This document shows positions 29,239-37,534 of a stretch of DNA of 64,000 nt, in pieces. Source of the stretch: Methanohalophilus halophilus (GTDB taxonomy: Archaea > Halobacteriota > Methanosarcinia > Methanosarcinales > Methanosarcinaceae); NCBI RefSeq assembly GCF_001889405.1, contig NZ_CP017921.1:1750057-1814056 (forward strand), in the 5' to 3' direction. A model generated the notes under the pieces. That model was given only the letters and a program-made list of their open reading frames with translations. It did not search any database and had not been told where the DNA came from. Position 1 is the stretch's first letter, and every line of letters begins with the position of its first letter. The translations under genes were made by a program, and so were the position numbers.

Positions 29239-30039
29239 TCATGAAACATCCGGTTTATTTCGAAACAATTGATCCTTCAATATCCCGTACTCATCAAAAC
29301 AAATACGTGATGTCAGGAAAATTGCAAGTGTCACACATGTAACAGTGGATACATAAACAGAAACCATTACTGCAATCTGGTATTTGATCGCCAGGATTGG
29401 TGATGCTCCGGCTATCAACTGGCCGCTCATCATGCCGGGAAGATGAACAATTCCTATAGTAGAAATATCTCCTACAGCCGGTTTCAGGGAAGAACGAAGG
29501 CCCTTTCTTACATAGGGCATAAGTGCCTCATTCATTCCGGCACCAAAAGAAAGGCTGGATACATAGCGGTTTTCGTTTCTTTTTAAGCTGCTGTAGAAAT
29601 TTCCTACACCAATTATAGTTCCACCAAGGGAATTGCCAAGCAATATACCACCTATGGGTATGAGGTAAGGAGCTTCAAACACATTGGCCAGATCAATTAC
29701 AAAGGAGTTTACATACATAAGTATCAGGAACGTACCTCCCAGGAAAGCACCAAGTGTAGGGATATAGAGGGATTTGAGATCCATTTCCTGACGCTGGACG
29801 GACTCAAATGCTGCAAATGAAACCATCAGGAAAAACCACAACAAATTCAATAAAGGATTGTTCATATCAAACACAAATGTCAGGAATAAGCCGGCAAGGA
29901 AAAGCTGTACCGTCATCCTGAAAATCGCTGTAAGGGATTCTTTCCCCATATTCAGTCGTACATATCTCATGATCAACAAAGGAATTATGAGCAGAAGAAA
30001 ACCAAAGAATAAACCCGTGTAAGAAATCTCGTCAGGCAT
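29239..30039 (-). CDS. fetB: FetB/YbbM-family ABC transporter permease
   Basis: The 266-residue membrane protein belongs to UPF0014, the permease of the E. coli FetAB (YbbLM) system that exports iron under oxidative stress. It shows about seven hydrophobic helices and the family core GGTIIGVGNFYSSLKRN and SSLKPAVGDISTIGIVHLPGMM. Its start overlaps the end of the ATPase gene by eight bases, so they form one transporter. The iron substrate is known only from the E. coli family member. Confidence 0.86.
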   Translation of the reverse strand: MPDEISYTGLFFGFLLLIIPLLIMRYVRLNMGKESLTAIFRMTVQLFLAGLFLTFVFDMNNPLLNLLWFFLMVSFAAFESVQRQEMDLKSLYIPTLGAFLGGTFLILMYVNSFVIDLANVFEAPYLIPIGGILLGNSLGGTIIGVGNFYSSLKRNENRYVSSLSFGAGMNEALMPYVRKGLRSSLKPAVGDISTIGIVHLPGMMSGQLIAGASPILAIKYQIAVMVSVYVSTVTCVTLAIFLTSRICFDEYGILKDQLFRNKPDVS

Positions 30040-30676
30040 TTATTTCACATCCGTCAACAAAGACTTCATCCATAGCTACTCTATCCCATGTGTTGTCGTG
30101 AGACACGACAAGAAGTGTCCAATTTTCATTTTCAAGAAAGAAGTCCACAACTTTTTCCTTAAGTTCGAGATCCAGTGCTGATGTGACTTCATCAAGCAGG
30201 AAAATCTCCTTGCCCAGTAACACGGAAATTATTATGCATATTCTCTGTTTCTCCCCTCCAGAAAGATCTTCAAACTTCTTGTACACAATGGACCTGTCCA
30301 ATCCAAAGTATTCAAGCAGGGAATTACGTTTCCTGTGATACTTCCTTCCCTGGTTATGGTCAAAAGAAAATATTTCATTGATCAAATCCTTGACAATTCC
30401 CTCCCCGATATCAGTATCCTGTGAAACATATGCGATTTCTTTCCTGATATCCCATATGTTCGAGGGCGAAATTTTTCTCCCCCTGTAAAAAACCTCTCCA
30501 TCGTCGACATGTAAAATACCCAAAAGTATTTTGAGAAGAGTTGATTTACCACTTCCTGACCGCCCTTTCAGGATTAATTTATCACCTTTATTGACAGTCA
30601 GGTTAAAGTTAGAAAAAAGGCAGGAGCCATGAAAATCAACACATATGTCCTTATATCGTATCAGTTCTGAACTCAT
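30032..30676 (-). CDS. fetA: FetA/YbbL-family ABC transporter ATP-binding protein
   Basis: The 214-residue ATPase has Walker A LKGRSGSGKSTLLK, Q-loop IAYVSQD, signature FEDLSGGEKQRICI, Walker B IFLLDEVTSALD and switch histidine in VVSHD. The short length and the FetB partner identify it as FetA-like. GAGG lies upstream of ATG 30676. It is the first gene of a two-gene operon. Confidence 0.9.
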   Translation of the reverse strand: MSSELIRYKDICVDFHGSCLFSNFNLTVNKGDKLILKGRSGSGKSTLLKILLGILHVDDGEVFYRGRKISPSNIWDIRKEIAYVSQDTDIGEGIVKDLINEIFSFDHNQGRKYHRKRNSLLEYFGLDRSIVYKKFEDLSGGEKQRICIIISVLLGKEIFLLDEVTSALDLELKEKVVDFFLENENWTLLVVSHDNTWDRVAMDEVFVDGCEINA

Positions 30677-31067
30677 GTATGAACCTCACTCAAAAACCCT
30701 CATTTTAGTAACACTTAAATCATAAATATTATACTTATTCTTGCAATAAATTATACTATTTAATACAGCGATACATGTTGTTTTTTGTAAAATATAGCAA
30801 TTATATCTATTTTACTTGTTTTGTAGATTCAATAATCTCAATTAAGAAACTGTAATGCGCATATTACATATGAATTTTACTTATTATTTTTAACACGAAA
30901 GTTGTATTTGATTATACTAAAACCCATAATAGTAACACCCAAAAGTCACATCTATAAAAGTATGCCAATAATGTTTAAAGTAAAGAGATGAAAGGATAAC
31001 ACTGAAGTAGTAAACGAACAAAATCTAAAGGAAATAGAGAATAAAATATCTTATACAAAGGTCAACC
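30677..31067. other. 391-base AT-rich intergenic region
   Basis: No credible gene is visible. The region separates the divergent fetAB operon and the corrinoid methyltransferase gene. It is very AT-rich, with TATA-like tracts at both ends, and long 5' leaders are possible. I see no tRNA, riboswitch or repeat. Confidence 0.5.
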
Positions 31068-32084
31068 ATGCAACAAAAACAGAGAATCATCAATGCACTG
31101 GAACGCAAACCGGTAGATAAAATTCCTACAGGATTGTTCACAACCGCTGCTCCACTGGAAATTATGGATTCATGTGGTGTTGCCAGACCCGAAGCTGACT
31201 TTGATCCTGAAAAGATGGCTGAGCTGGCAATAGCCACCCAAAGTATCCCCGGATTTGAGACTATACGCTACCCCTTTGACTTAACAGCGCTGGCAGAAAG
31301 TTTCGGCTGCAAGATTCACAGGGGATCAAAGGACATACCTCCCGCTGTACTCGAAGGTCCGGAGATTAACATTGAAGATATAGAAGTCCCTGAAGATTTG
31401 ATGCAAAGAGGAAGAATGCCTGCAATTCTTGAGGCCACACATATTATAAAAAGGCAAGTCGAAAATGAAGTCCCACTTATATGTGGTTTTGCCGGTCCTG
31501 TGGACCTTGCTGTTAATCTGATGGGCATGAAGCCTTTCCTTTTAAAAATACTGAAAGAACCACATAAAATAGAAAGATTAGTGGAAGTCACTACCCGGGC
31601 ATGCATAAAAGCTGCTAATGAAAGCCTGGAAGCAGGAGCAGATGTGATATGTTTCGGAGAAGCAGTTGTTTCCCCCGACATTGTTCCACCGGCTATGTTT
31701 AAGTCCGTCATAAAACCATACTATAGGCAACTTGTAGATTCTGTTAACGGGAAATGTGTAATCCATGTATGCGGGAAAGCCGATCCCATAATAAAAGATA
31801 TTGCAGAATGTGGATTTTGTGGTATAAGTGTTGAAGAAAGTGTTGAAGATCTGCAATACGCTATAAAAATGGCACATGAAGGAGGTGCTGCATTGATAGG
31901 CAACGTTTCAACTTCAGTAACCATATACAATAAAACCGCTGAAGAAGTAAAAGCAGAAGCTTTGAAATGTCTGGAGGCAGGCGTGGATATCCTGGCCCCT
32001 GGTTGCGGAATCGCACCACAGTCACCCATAAAGAATATGCAGGCCCTTGCACAAGCACGAAATGAATTCTGCGCAGAAAGATAA
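31068..32084 (+). CDS. Methylcobamide:CoM methyltransferase, MtaA/MtbA family
   Basis: The 338-residue zinc enzyme belongs to the UroD-like MtaA/CmuA family that moves a methyl group from a methylated corrinoid protein to coenzyme M. The zinc ligands are visible as HVCG (about residue 227) and PGCGI near the C-terminus; the start KQRIINALERKPVDKIPTG is typical. Methanol (MtaA) and methylamine (MtbA) versions cannot be separated by eye, and this one may be a third paralogue. No corrinoid protein or substrate-specific methyltransferase is adjacent, but a CobW-like GTPase follows by 44 bases and is probably co-transcribed. AAAGG precedes the ATG. Confidence 0.88.
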   Translation: MQQKQRIINALERKPVDKIPTGLFTTAAPLEIMDSCGVARPEADFDPEKMAELAIATQSIPGFETIRYPFDLTALAESFGCKIHRGSKDIPPAVLEGPEINIEDIEVPEDLMQRGRMPAILEATHIIKRQVENEVPLICGFAGPVDLAVNLMGMKPFLLKILKEPHKIERLVEVTTRACIKAANESLEAGADVICFGEAVVSPDIVPPAMFKSVIKPYYRQLVDSVNGKCVIHVCGKADPIIKDIAECGFCGISVEESVEDLQYAIKMAHEGGAALIGNVSTSVTIYNKTAEEVKAEALKCLEAGVDILAPGCGIAPQSPIKNMQALAQARNEFCAER

Positions 32085-32127
32085 AAAACGTATCAAGAAG
32101 TAACTTATTTCTCTAAAGGTGTAATGA

Positions 32128-33186
32128 ATGAAAGTAATAATCATTGGCGGCTTTCTGGGCAGCGGTAAAACTACTACCCTGCTTAAGCTGGGAAAATATC
32201 TCAATGATAAAGGCGAAAAAATCGCTATTATCGTAAATGAGATAGGTGAGATCGGAGTTGACGGGACAACACTGGATATAGAAGGAGTGGAAACCAGGGA
32301 AATCACCAACGGATGTATTTGCTGCACTTTGAAAATCGATATGGAACAGGCGCTTGATTCCCTTGCCGAGGAATATGGTCCGGACACGGTAATTATTGAA
32401 CCAACTGGAGTCGCATTCCCCCGCCAGATCAAAGAAGAAATAGAACTTATGAAAATCACAGATATGGAGTTTTCCCCCATAATAAATCTGATAGATGGCA
32501 GCAGGTTCGATCTGGAAATTGAACAGGTTCCAAAATTCATAAAGACCCAGATAGCGGATGCAGACATCCTGGGAATTAACAAGATAGATGTTGCGACAGA
32601 TGAACAGGTCAGTAAAGTCAAAGCTTTGTTGCAACACTGTAATACAGATGCAAAAATACTGGAATTTTCGGCAAGGGAAAATGCAGGAAATTTTAAAGAA
32701 TTGATAGAGACCATAGGTGGAAAAGGAAAACAAAGAGACCATTTCACAAAACAAAATTCTATTGCCGAATCAAATGTATCTTCCCATGCCATTGAATATG
32801 CAATTGAGACAAATGATCTGGAAATCAAGAAAGGGCACGAAATGGCAAATGGTATTGTTGATTCCATCCTCAGCCAGTTCATTCAATTGAATCCGGATTT
32901 CATAGGCCATATAAAGATGTCCATGGACCTACCGGAAACCTTCCTGAAAATCAGTCTCACGTCCTCTACAAACAAACCTGAAATAGAAATTTTTGAGAGG
33001 GAAAATGTTGCAAACCCAAAAATTAGAGCATTGGCAGCTGTGACAAATATCAGACAGGATGAAGTAGTCAAAATCCTGGAAAATACTATTAAGGAAATGT
33101 TTGCGGAAACGGGAATTACCCTCCAGAGAATCCAGCAACATACAGACACAAAGAATATCATTAACCTGTGTGATATTTCTATATAA
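32128..33186 (+). CDS. CobW/G3E-family metallochaperone-type GTPase
   Basis: The 352-residue P-loop GTPase has Walker A IIGGFLGSGKTTTLL, the metal-binding CICC in TNGCICCTLK, EPTGVAFP, and the G4-like LGINKID. G3E GTPases deliver Zn, Co, Ni or cobalamin to client enzymes. Its position behind the zinc-dependent corrinoid methyltransferase suggests that metal loading or cobalamin handling for that enzyme is its task; this is inference. The C-terminal domain lacks the usual histidine-rich CobW tail. A weak AAAGGTG precedes the ATG. Confidence 0.87.
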   Translation: MKVIIIGGFLGSGKTTTLLKLGKYLNDKGEKIAIIVNEIGEIGVDGTTLDIEGVETREITNGCICCTLKIDMEQALDSLAEEYGPDTVIIEPTGVAFPRQIKEEIELMKITDMEFSPIINLIDGSRFDLEIEQVPKFIKTQIADADILGINKIDVATDEQVSKVKALLQHCNTDAKILEFSARENAGNFKELIETIGGKGKQRDHFTKQNSIAESNVSSHAIEYAIETNDLEIKKGHEMANGIVDSILSQFIQLNPDFIGHIKMSMDLPETFLKISLTSSTNKPEIEIFERENVANPKIRALAAVTNIRQDEVVKILENTIKEMFAETGITLQRIQQHTDTKNIINLCDISI

Positions 33187-33242
33187 ACAAATCCGGGGGT
33201 CTAATAATAACTGATAACAAATCGGAGCAAAATCAGAGAGTG

Positions 33243-33506
33243 ATGCCTATATGGGTATCTGCAGGAGCTATTGCAGGTGCTCTCTACGGCAATCTCTTAC
33301 TTGGACCGTCTATAGGGAGTGTGGGACTTGGCACTATAATGGGTATAGCAATAGGTTCACTTGGTGGTATTTCCTTCGGATTATCACAAATCCGAAAACA
33401 GGAAGGAGATGATCGATATTCCTTTGAAGGTGAAGAAAACCTCATGAAAATCATGGGAGCGGTCGCTATCATCCTTTTTGTAATTACTCTTGCTATGTTG
33501 TTCTGA
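33243..33506 (+). CDS. Small glycine-rich membrane protein (unknown)
   Basis: The 87-residue protein has a first hydrophobic, glycine-rich segment (GAIAGALYGNLLLGPSIGSV and GTIMGIAIGSLGGISFG), a short charged loop and a second transmembrane helix at the C-terminus (MGAVAIILFVITLAMLF). I do not recognise it. It follows the CobW-like gene by 56 bases and could be in the same transcript. GTG 33240 directly precedes the ATG and cannot be excluded as the start. Confidence 0.65.
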   Translation: MPIWVSAGAIAGALYGNLLLGPSIGSVGLGTIMGIAIGSLGGISFGLSQIRKQEGDDRYSFEGEENLMKIMGAVAIILFVITLAMLF

Positions 33507-33653
33507 CAAGAAGAATGCCGATGGGGGTCTACATTCCTTAAATGAGCCATGCAGCCTATTATGCTATGCGAGAAACTTATATATTATTTGCAAACATATA
33601 AGCATGTTAACAATTGTGAATTTACAGATATAAGAATGTTCAGGGGAAAAGAT

Positions 33654-33875
33654 ATGACAACAATAGAAGTTGATACCAGGGGGGAGACCTGTCCGGTCCC
33701 ACTAGTTGAATGCAGGAAAGCACTAAGAAAAGCTAAACCCGGAGATGAGGTAATAGTCACCGGCACACATCCAGCTTCAAAGAAGGAGATACCAATGGCC
33801 TGTGAATCCATGGGACTTGAAATTATCGGTATCGATGAAGAATCTGATGAGTGGAAAATCAGAATTAAGCGTTAA
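33654..33875 (+). CDS. TusA/SirA-family sulfur carrier
   Basis: The 73-residue protein has the complete TusA signature: VDTRGETCPVPLVECRKALR, with the persulfide-carrying cysteine in TCPVP, then the PGDEVIVTGTHPASKKEIP core. TusA proteins receive sulfane sulfur from cysteine desulfurases. ATG 33654 follows AGGGGAAAAG, so the longer frame from 33549 is rejected. It heads a block with a DsrE-like, a cysteine-desulfurase-like and an IscU-like gene. Confidence 0.9.
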   Translation: MTTIEVDTRGETCPVPLVECRKALRKAKPGDEVIVTGTHPASKKEIPMACESMGLEIIGIDEESDEWKIRIKR

Positions 33876-33889
33876 AAGGATTGGTTTCT

Positions 33890-34309
33890 GTGAGCAACAA
33901 AACAGTCATAATAGTCCATAGCGGGGACATGGATAAGCTGTACAGTGCACTCATTATTGCAAATGGTTCAATGTCAATGGGAATGGAAGCTTCCCTGTAT
34001 TTTACTTTTTGGGGCCTTGAGAGGTTGAAAAAAGGAGGACTTGAAAAGGGCCCCTTATCCAAAATGAATTTCCTGGGGCTTGGCAAATGGATGGTCAAAA
34101 GCAGGATGAAAAAGGCCAATGTCGCTCCTCTTGAAAGAATGATGACCGATTTCAAGGAACTGGGGGGCAAAATTATTGCCTGTGAAATGACCATGGAAAT
34201 TATGGGGATCAAGCAAGAACAGCTACGTACCGAATGGATTGATGAATATGGTGCGGTGGGCACCTATGTCCATGAAGCAAAGGATGCAGAGATTACATTG
34301 TTTATCTGA
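33890..34309 (+). CDS. DsrE/DsrF-like (DrsE_2) sulfur-relay protein
   Basis: The 139-residue protein matches the DsrE/F/DrsH-like family: TVIIVHSGDMDKLYSALIIA at the N-terminus, MGMEASLYFTFWGL, and the family cysteine in KIIACEMTMEIMGI. Such proteins carry or exchange persulfides with TusA. GTG 33890 is preferred over TTG 33881 because AAAGGA is 9 bases upstream. It lies 14 bases after the TusA gene and 8 bases before the desulfurase-like gene. Confidence 0.85.
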   Translation: MSNKTVIIVHSGDMDKLYSALIIANGSMSMGMEASLYFTFWGLERLKKGGLEKGPLSKMNFLGLGKWMVKSRMKKANVAPLERMMTDFKELGGKIIACEMTMEIMGIKQEQLRTEWIDEYGAVGTYVHEAKDAEITLFI

Positions 34310-34317
34310 GGTATTGT

Positions 34318-35484
34318 ATGGAAGACAAAACTGCTTATTTTGATAATTCCGCAAGCACACGGCTGGACGAAAGAGTGTTTGAGGCAATGAAGCCGTATTA
34401 TTTTGATACTTATGCAGTGGCAACATCAGAATTTGCCTATTCGATGGGTATCGATGCAAAGGAGGCACTTGAAGAAGCGAGGTCCACCATTGCAGATTCA
34501 TTAAATGCTTCGCCAGGAGAAATTGTTTTCACATCCGGAAGCACCGAATCAAGCAATATGGCAATAAAGGGAGTAACATCTGCACTCAAAAAGAAAGGGA
34601 AACATCTTATTGTCTCAAAGATCGAGGATTTCCCCGTCCTGAACACCGCAAAAGCCCTGGAAAAACAGGGTTTTGAAGTAGATTTTATTAAAGTGGACGA
34701 GAGGGGGCGGCTTAATACAGAACAACTTGCAGAGATGATCACAGACGAAACGGTTCTAGTCTCGATACAGCATGCCAACCAGGAAATAGGTACACTGCAG
34801 GATCTGGAAAGCATTTCAAGCATATGCAGGGAGAAAGGAGTACTTCTGCATACAGATGCCACCCATAGTTTCACACGCGTTCCAATAGATGTGCAAAAAA
34901 TTCCTGTGGACCTGATAACTATTGCATCACATACCATACATGGCCCCCGTGGTGTTGGAAGTCTCTATATACGCAAAGGCACACCTATCAACAAATGGAT
35001 GGACGGCGGATTCCAGGAATTCAACCTCAGGGCAGGTCTTGAAAACATACCCGCAGCTGTAGGGTTTGCAAAAGCAGTAGAACTTGTGACAGAAGAGGAA
35101 AACAAGCAGATCAAAGCGTTGAGAGACCATCTTATAGAGAGAATATCCAGTGAAATTACGGATGTAATATTAAACGGAAGTAAGGAACACAGGAGTCCAC
35201 ATAATGCTAACATAACTTTCCATTATGTAGAAGGTGAATCGCTCACCCTACATCTGGATATGCGTGGATTTGCGGTCAGCACGGGTTCCGCGTGTTTTAG
35301 TCGCTCCCTTGAAGCAAGTCACGTTATACTGGGCATAGGTGGAGACCATGAAAGGGCCCATGGTTCATTGCGCTTTACCTTCAGTCGTTACAATACCCTT
35401 GAGGAAACCGATGCCATTGTGGATGCGATTAAGGAAATCGTTGCACAATTAAGAGAGATTAGTCCTTTGTATGAGAAAAAGTGA
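34318..35484 (+). CDS. Cysteine-desulfurase-like protein lacking the PLP lysine
   Basis: The 388-residue aminotransferase class V protein resembles IscS/NifS: YFDNSASTRLD, FTSGSTESSNMA, SIQHANQEIGT, HTDATHSFTRVPID. The catalytic cysteine loop STGSACFSRS is intact at Cys326. However, the PLP site SHKxxGPKG is SHTIHGPRG here: codon 206 (34933-34935) is ACC, threonine. Without the Schiff-base lysine normal cysteine desulfuration is not expected; the protein could be a persulfide carrier or partner subunit, or use PLP differently. It lies between sulfur-carrier genes and an IscU-like gene. Confidence 0.88.
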   Translation: MEDKTAYFDNSASTRLDERVFEAMKPYYFDTYAVATSEFAYSMGIDAKEALEEARSTIADSLNASPGEIVFTSGSTESSNMAIKGVTSALKKKGKHLIVSKIEDFPVLNTAKALEKQGFEVDFIKVDERGRLNTEQLAEMITDETVLVSIQHANQEIGTLQDLESISSICREKGVLLHTDATHSFTRVPIDVQKIPVDLITIASHTIHGPRGVGSLYIRKGTPINKWMDGGFQEFNLRAGLENIPAAVGFAKAVELVTEEENKQIKALRDHLIERISSEITDVILNGSKEHRSPHNANITFHYVEGESLTLHLDMRGFAVSTGSACFSRSLEASHVILGIGGDHERAHGSLRFTFSRYNTLEETDAIVDAIKEIVAQLREISPLYEKK

Positions 35485-35494
35485 GGTGTTTGAT

Positions 35495-36130
35495 GTGAAA
35501 TTCCCTTATAGCGAAAAAGTTCTTGATCATTTCAAAAACCCGCGCAATGTGGGCAAAATAGAAAAACCGGATGGCAAGGGCCTGGAAGGAAGTGCGGCAT
35601 GTGGTGACATGGTGGCAGTATACCTGAATGTGAATCCTGAAACCCTGGTGATAGAGGATATAAAATTTGAATCCTATGGATGTGCATCCAATATCGCTAC
35701 AGCTTCCATAATTACCGAAATGGCCAAGGGAAAGACCCTGGAAGAAGCCAAAAATATCTCATGGAAACAGGCCACAGAAGAACTAGGAGGGCTGCCCACC
35801 GTAAAAGCACACTGTTCAGTACTGGCTGTGGAAGGTTTGAGGGCGGCAATTAGGGATTATGAAGAAAAGCATGGCCTTGTGAGTGAGAAAGAAACTACTA
35901 CAGAAGAAGTTGTCAGAAGGCGCCTGAAACATGTCATGAATCCCATGGCAGGGCTGGATATAATCAGGACGGAACTTGTGACAAAGATAGAGGTCAAAGA
36001 GGGTTCTGTGAGAATACTTATAGACCTTCCTTCAGATCATCAGTTCGCATCAGCTATTAAAGAGGATATTCTGGAAAAAGTAGAGTCACTATGGGATATA
36101 GAGGAAGTGGAGGTCGTTTTCACAGAATAA
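35495..36130 (+). CDS. IscU-like Fe-S scaffold fused to a MIP18/DUF59-like domain
   Basis: The N-terminal 130 residues are an IscU scaffold with the three cluster cysteines and aspartate: SAACGDMVAVYL, ESYGCASNIATASII, and VKAHCSVLAVEGLRAAI. The last 70 residues resemble the MIP18/DUF59 fold used in Fe-S maturation (HVMNPMAGLDIIRTEL, VRILIDLPSDHQFASAIKED, VEEVEVVF-like end). A joined IscU-MIP18 protein would couple cluster assembly and delivery. GTG 35495 is chosen because GAGGTG is six bases upstream; the frame could also open at ATG 35471, which overlaps the desulfurase-like gene. Confidence 0.85.
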   Translation: MKFPYSEKVLDHFKNPRNVGKIEKPDGKGLEGSAACGDMVAVYLNVNPETLVIEDIKFESYGCASNIATASIITEMAKGKTLEEAKNISWKQATEELGGLPTVKAHCSVLAVEGLRAAIRDYEEKHGLVSEKETTTEEVVRRRLKHVMNPMAGLDIIRTELVTKIEVKEGSVRILIDLPSDHQFASAIKEDILEKVESLWDIEEVEVVFTE

Positions 36131-36747
36131 TTACAGAAGAGGAGGAATATAGTATTACAATAGATATTCTGGGAATCTGTGCAAGTCCCAGGAAAGGAGG
36201 CAATACCTACGTATTGCTGGATGAGGTAATGGAAGGTGCAAAAAGAAACGGTGCTACAGTTGAGATAGTACATCTGCGAGATTACAGTATCGATTCCTGT
36301 GTGGGATGTGAAAGATGTCGCCAAGATAAGACCTGTACCCGCTTCCATGACGGGATGAATTTACTGTACCCAAAGATCGAAGAAGCAAAGGGTATGGTGC
36401 TTGGCTCCCCTACCTACAATTACAACGTCACCTCCCTTATGAAAACCTTCATAGACCGCCTGTATCCCTACTACAATTTCACCGATGACAGGCCACGTGA
36501 ATATTCCAGCCGGCTGGCAGGGCAGGGAAGACATGCCTGCGTTTTCACCATTGGAGAGCAACCCATCATTGAAGATATAGGTTTCAGCCTGGAAGCCATG
36601 AGTTATCCACTGGAAGCCCTGGGATATAAAGTGGATAAGGCGATGCCTGTGCTTAACCAATTTGACAGGGGAGTTATCAAAAAGGATGAAGCAGCGCTTA
36701 AAAAGGCTTTCGAAATGGGCGAGGAACTTGCAGGGAACTTAAAGTGA
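36091..36747 (+). CDS. Iron-sulfur flavoprotein (Isf-like)
   Basis: The protein has FMN-binding LGICASPRKGGNTYVLL, the compact [4Fe-4S] motif C-x2-C-x2-C-x4-C (CVGCERCRQDKTC) and SPTYNYNVTSLMKTFIDRL. It is a second Isf-type electron carrier in this window. The first in-frame ATG (36091) lies inside the IscU-like gene and has no ribosome-binding site. A very strong GAGGAGG is followed 8 bases later by ATT 36154, where homology also begins, so ATT may be the true start. Overlap with the scaffold gene links it to the sulfur/Fe-S block as a possible electron donor. Confidence 0.82.
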   Translation: MGYRGSGGRFHRIITEEEEYSITIDILGICASPRKGGNTYVLLDEVMEGAKRNGATVEIVHLRDYSIDSCVGCERCRQDKTCTRFHDGMNLLYPKIEEAKGMVLGSPTYNYNVTSLMKTFIDRLYPYYNFTDDRPREYSSRLAGQGRHACVFTIGEQPIIEDIGFSLEAMSYPLEALGYKVDKAMPVLNQFDRGVIKKDEAALKKAFEMGEELAGNLK

Positions 36748-36889
36748 AGTATTACCTTGTTGGATTGATAACTAAAATACAGATTTGTTATTGAAGAATC
36801 ACATGCACAATTCATCGGGATTGCTTGATATAGAATCTACATAATCTATGTAGGTAACACTTATTGCCACATCAGCTCCTCTATATTTC

Positions 36890-37351
36890 ATGAAAGAAAG
36901 CAACGAAAAAGTCAAAGTACTTTTCATTTGTGTGCACAACAGTGCAAGAAGCCAGATAGCAGAAGAATACCTGAGAAGACTTGGAGAAGGCAAGTTCGAA
37001 GCTGAGAGTGCGGGTTTTGAACCCGAACAGATTAATCCACTCGTCCTTGAAGTAATGAAGGAAGATGGATTCGACCTCACAAAGAAAAAGACCCAGGATG
37101 CATGGGACCTCTTCCGGGCAGGTAAATTTTTCCATTTCGTAATCACTGTTTGCGACAGAGAGCACGAGGAGAGATGTCCCATATATCCAAAACCCTTTGC
37201 AAAATTATACTGGCCATTCCCGGAACCTGAAAATTTCACAGGCACACATGAAGAAAAGCTGGAACAAATGAGGAATTTGAGAGATTCAATAAAAAAGAGG
37301 GTTGAACAATTCGTAGAAGAAACAAGCGGATTTTCTGAAGGCTCAAAATAA
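36890..37351 (+). CDS. Arsenate-reductase-type low-molecular-weight phosphatase
   Basis: The 153-residue protein has the LMW-PTP/ArsC P-loop VLFICVHNSARSQIAEEY (CxxNxxRS), the second cysteine region VITVCDREHEERCP with two cysteines needed for the thioredoxin-coupled relay, and WPFPEPENFTGT. This is the pattern of thioredoxin-dependent arsenate reductases. No ars operon partner is adjacent. The gene is probably monocistronic with a hairpin terminator behind it. Confidence 0.88.
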   Translation: MKESNEKVKVLFICVHNSARSQIAEEYLRRLGEGKFEAESAGFEPEQINPLVLEVMKEDGFDLTKKKTQDAWDLFRAGKFFHFVITVCDREHEERCPIYPKPFAKLYWPFPEPENFTGTHEEKLEQMRNLRDSIKKRVEQFVEETSGFSEGSK

Positions 37352-37374
37352 TTCAATTCCAGAATGCCTTTTAA

Positions 37375-37409
37375 GTGGGGGCGTAAAATAACCCCACATA
37401 ATACTTTTT
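37375..37409 (+). terminator. Hairpin with T-run after arsC-like gene
   Basis: GTGGGG and CCCCAC (37375-37380, 37392-37397) form a six-pair stem with an 11-base loop, followed by CTTTTTT. It lies 24 bases after the stop of the ArsC-like gene. Confidence 0.5.
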
Positions 37410-37534
37410 TGCTTTTAATTCAAATAAGGACAAATTATATAAGAAACTTCCATCACAGCAATAGCAATAGTCATTTTAATAACGATGCACCACTAAGTGT
37501 ATCGTCTTTATTTTACAATTATTGAGGAAATAAA

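Noticed and set aside
32022-32882. A 286-codon minus-strand frame opposite the CobW-like gene
   Set aside because: It is serine- and phenylalanine-rich, the usual look of an antisense shadow, and the plus-strand gene has clear G3E motifs.
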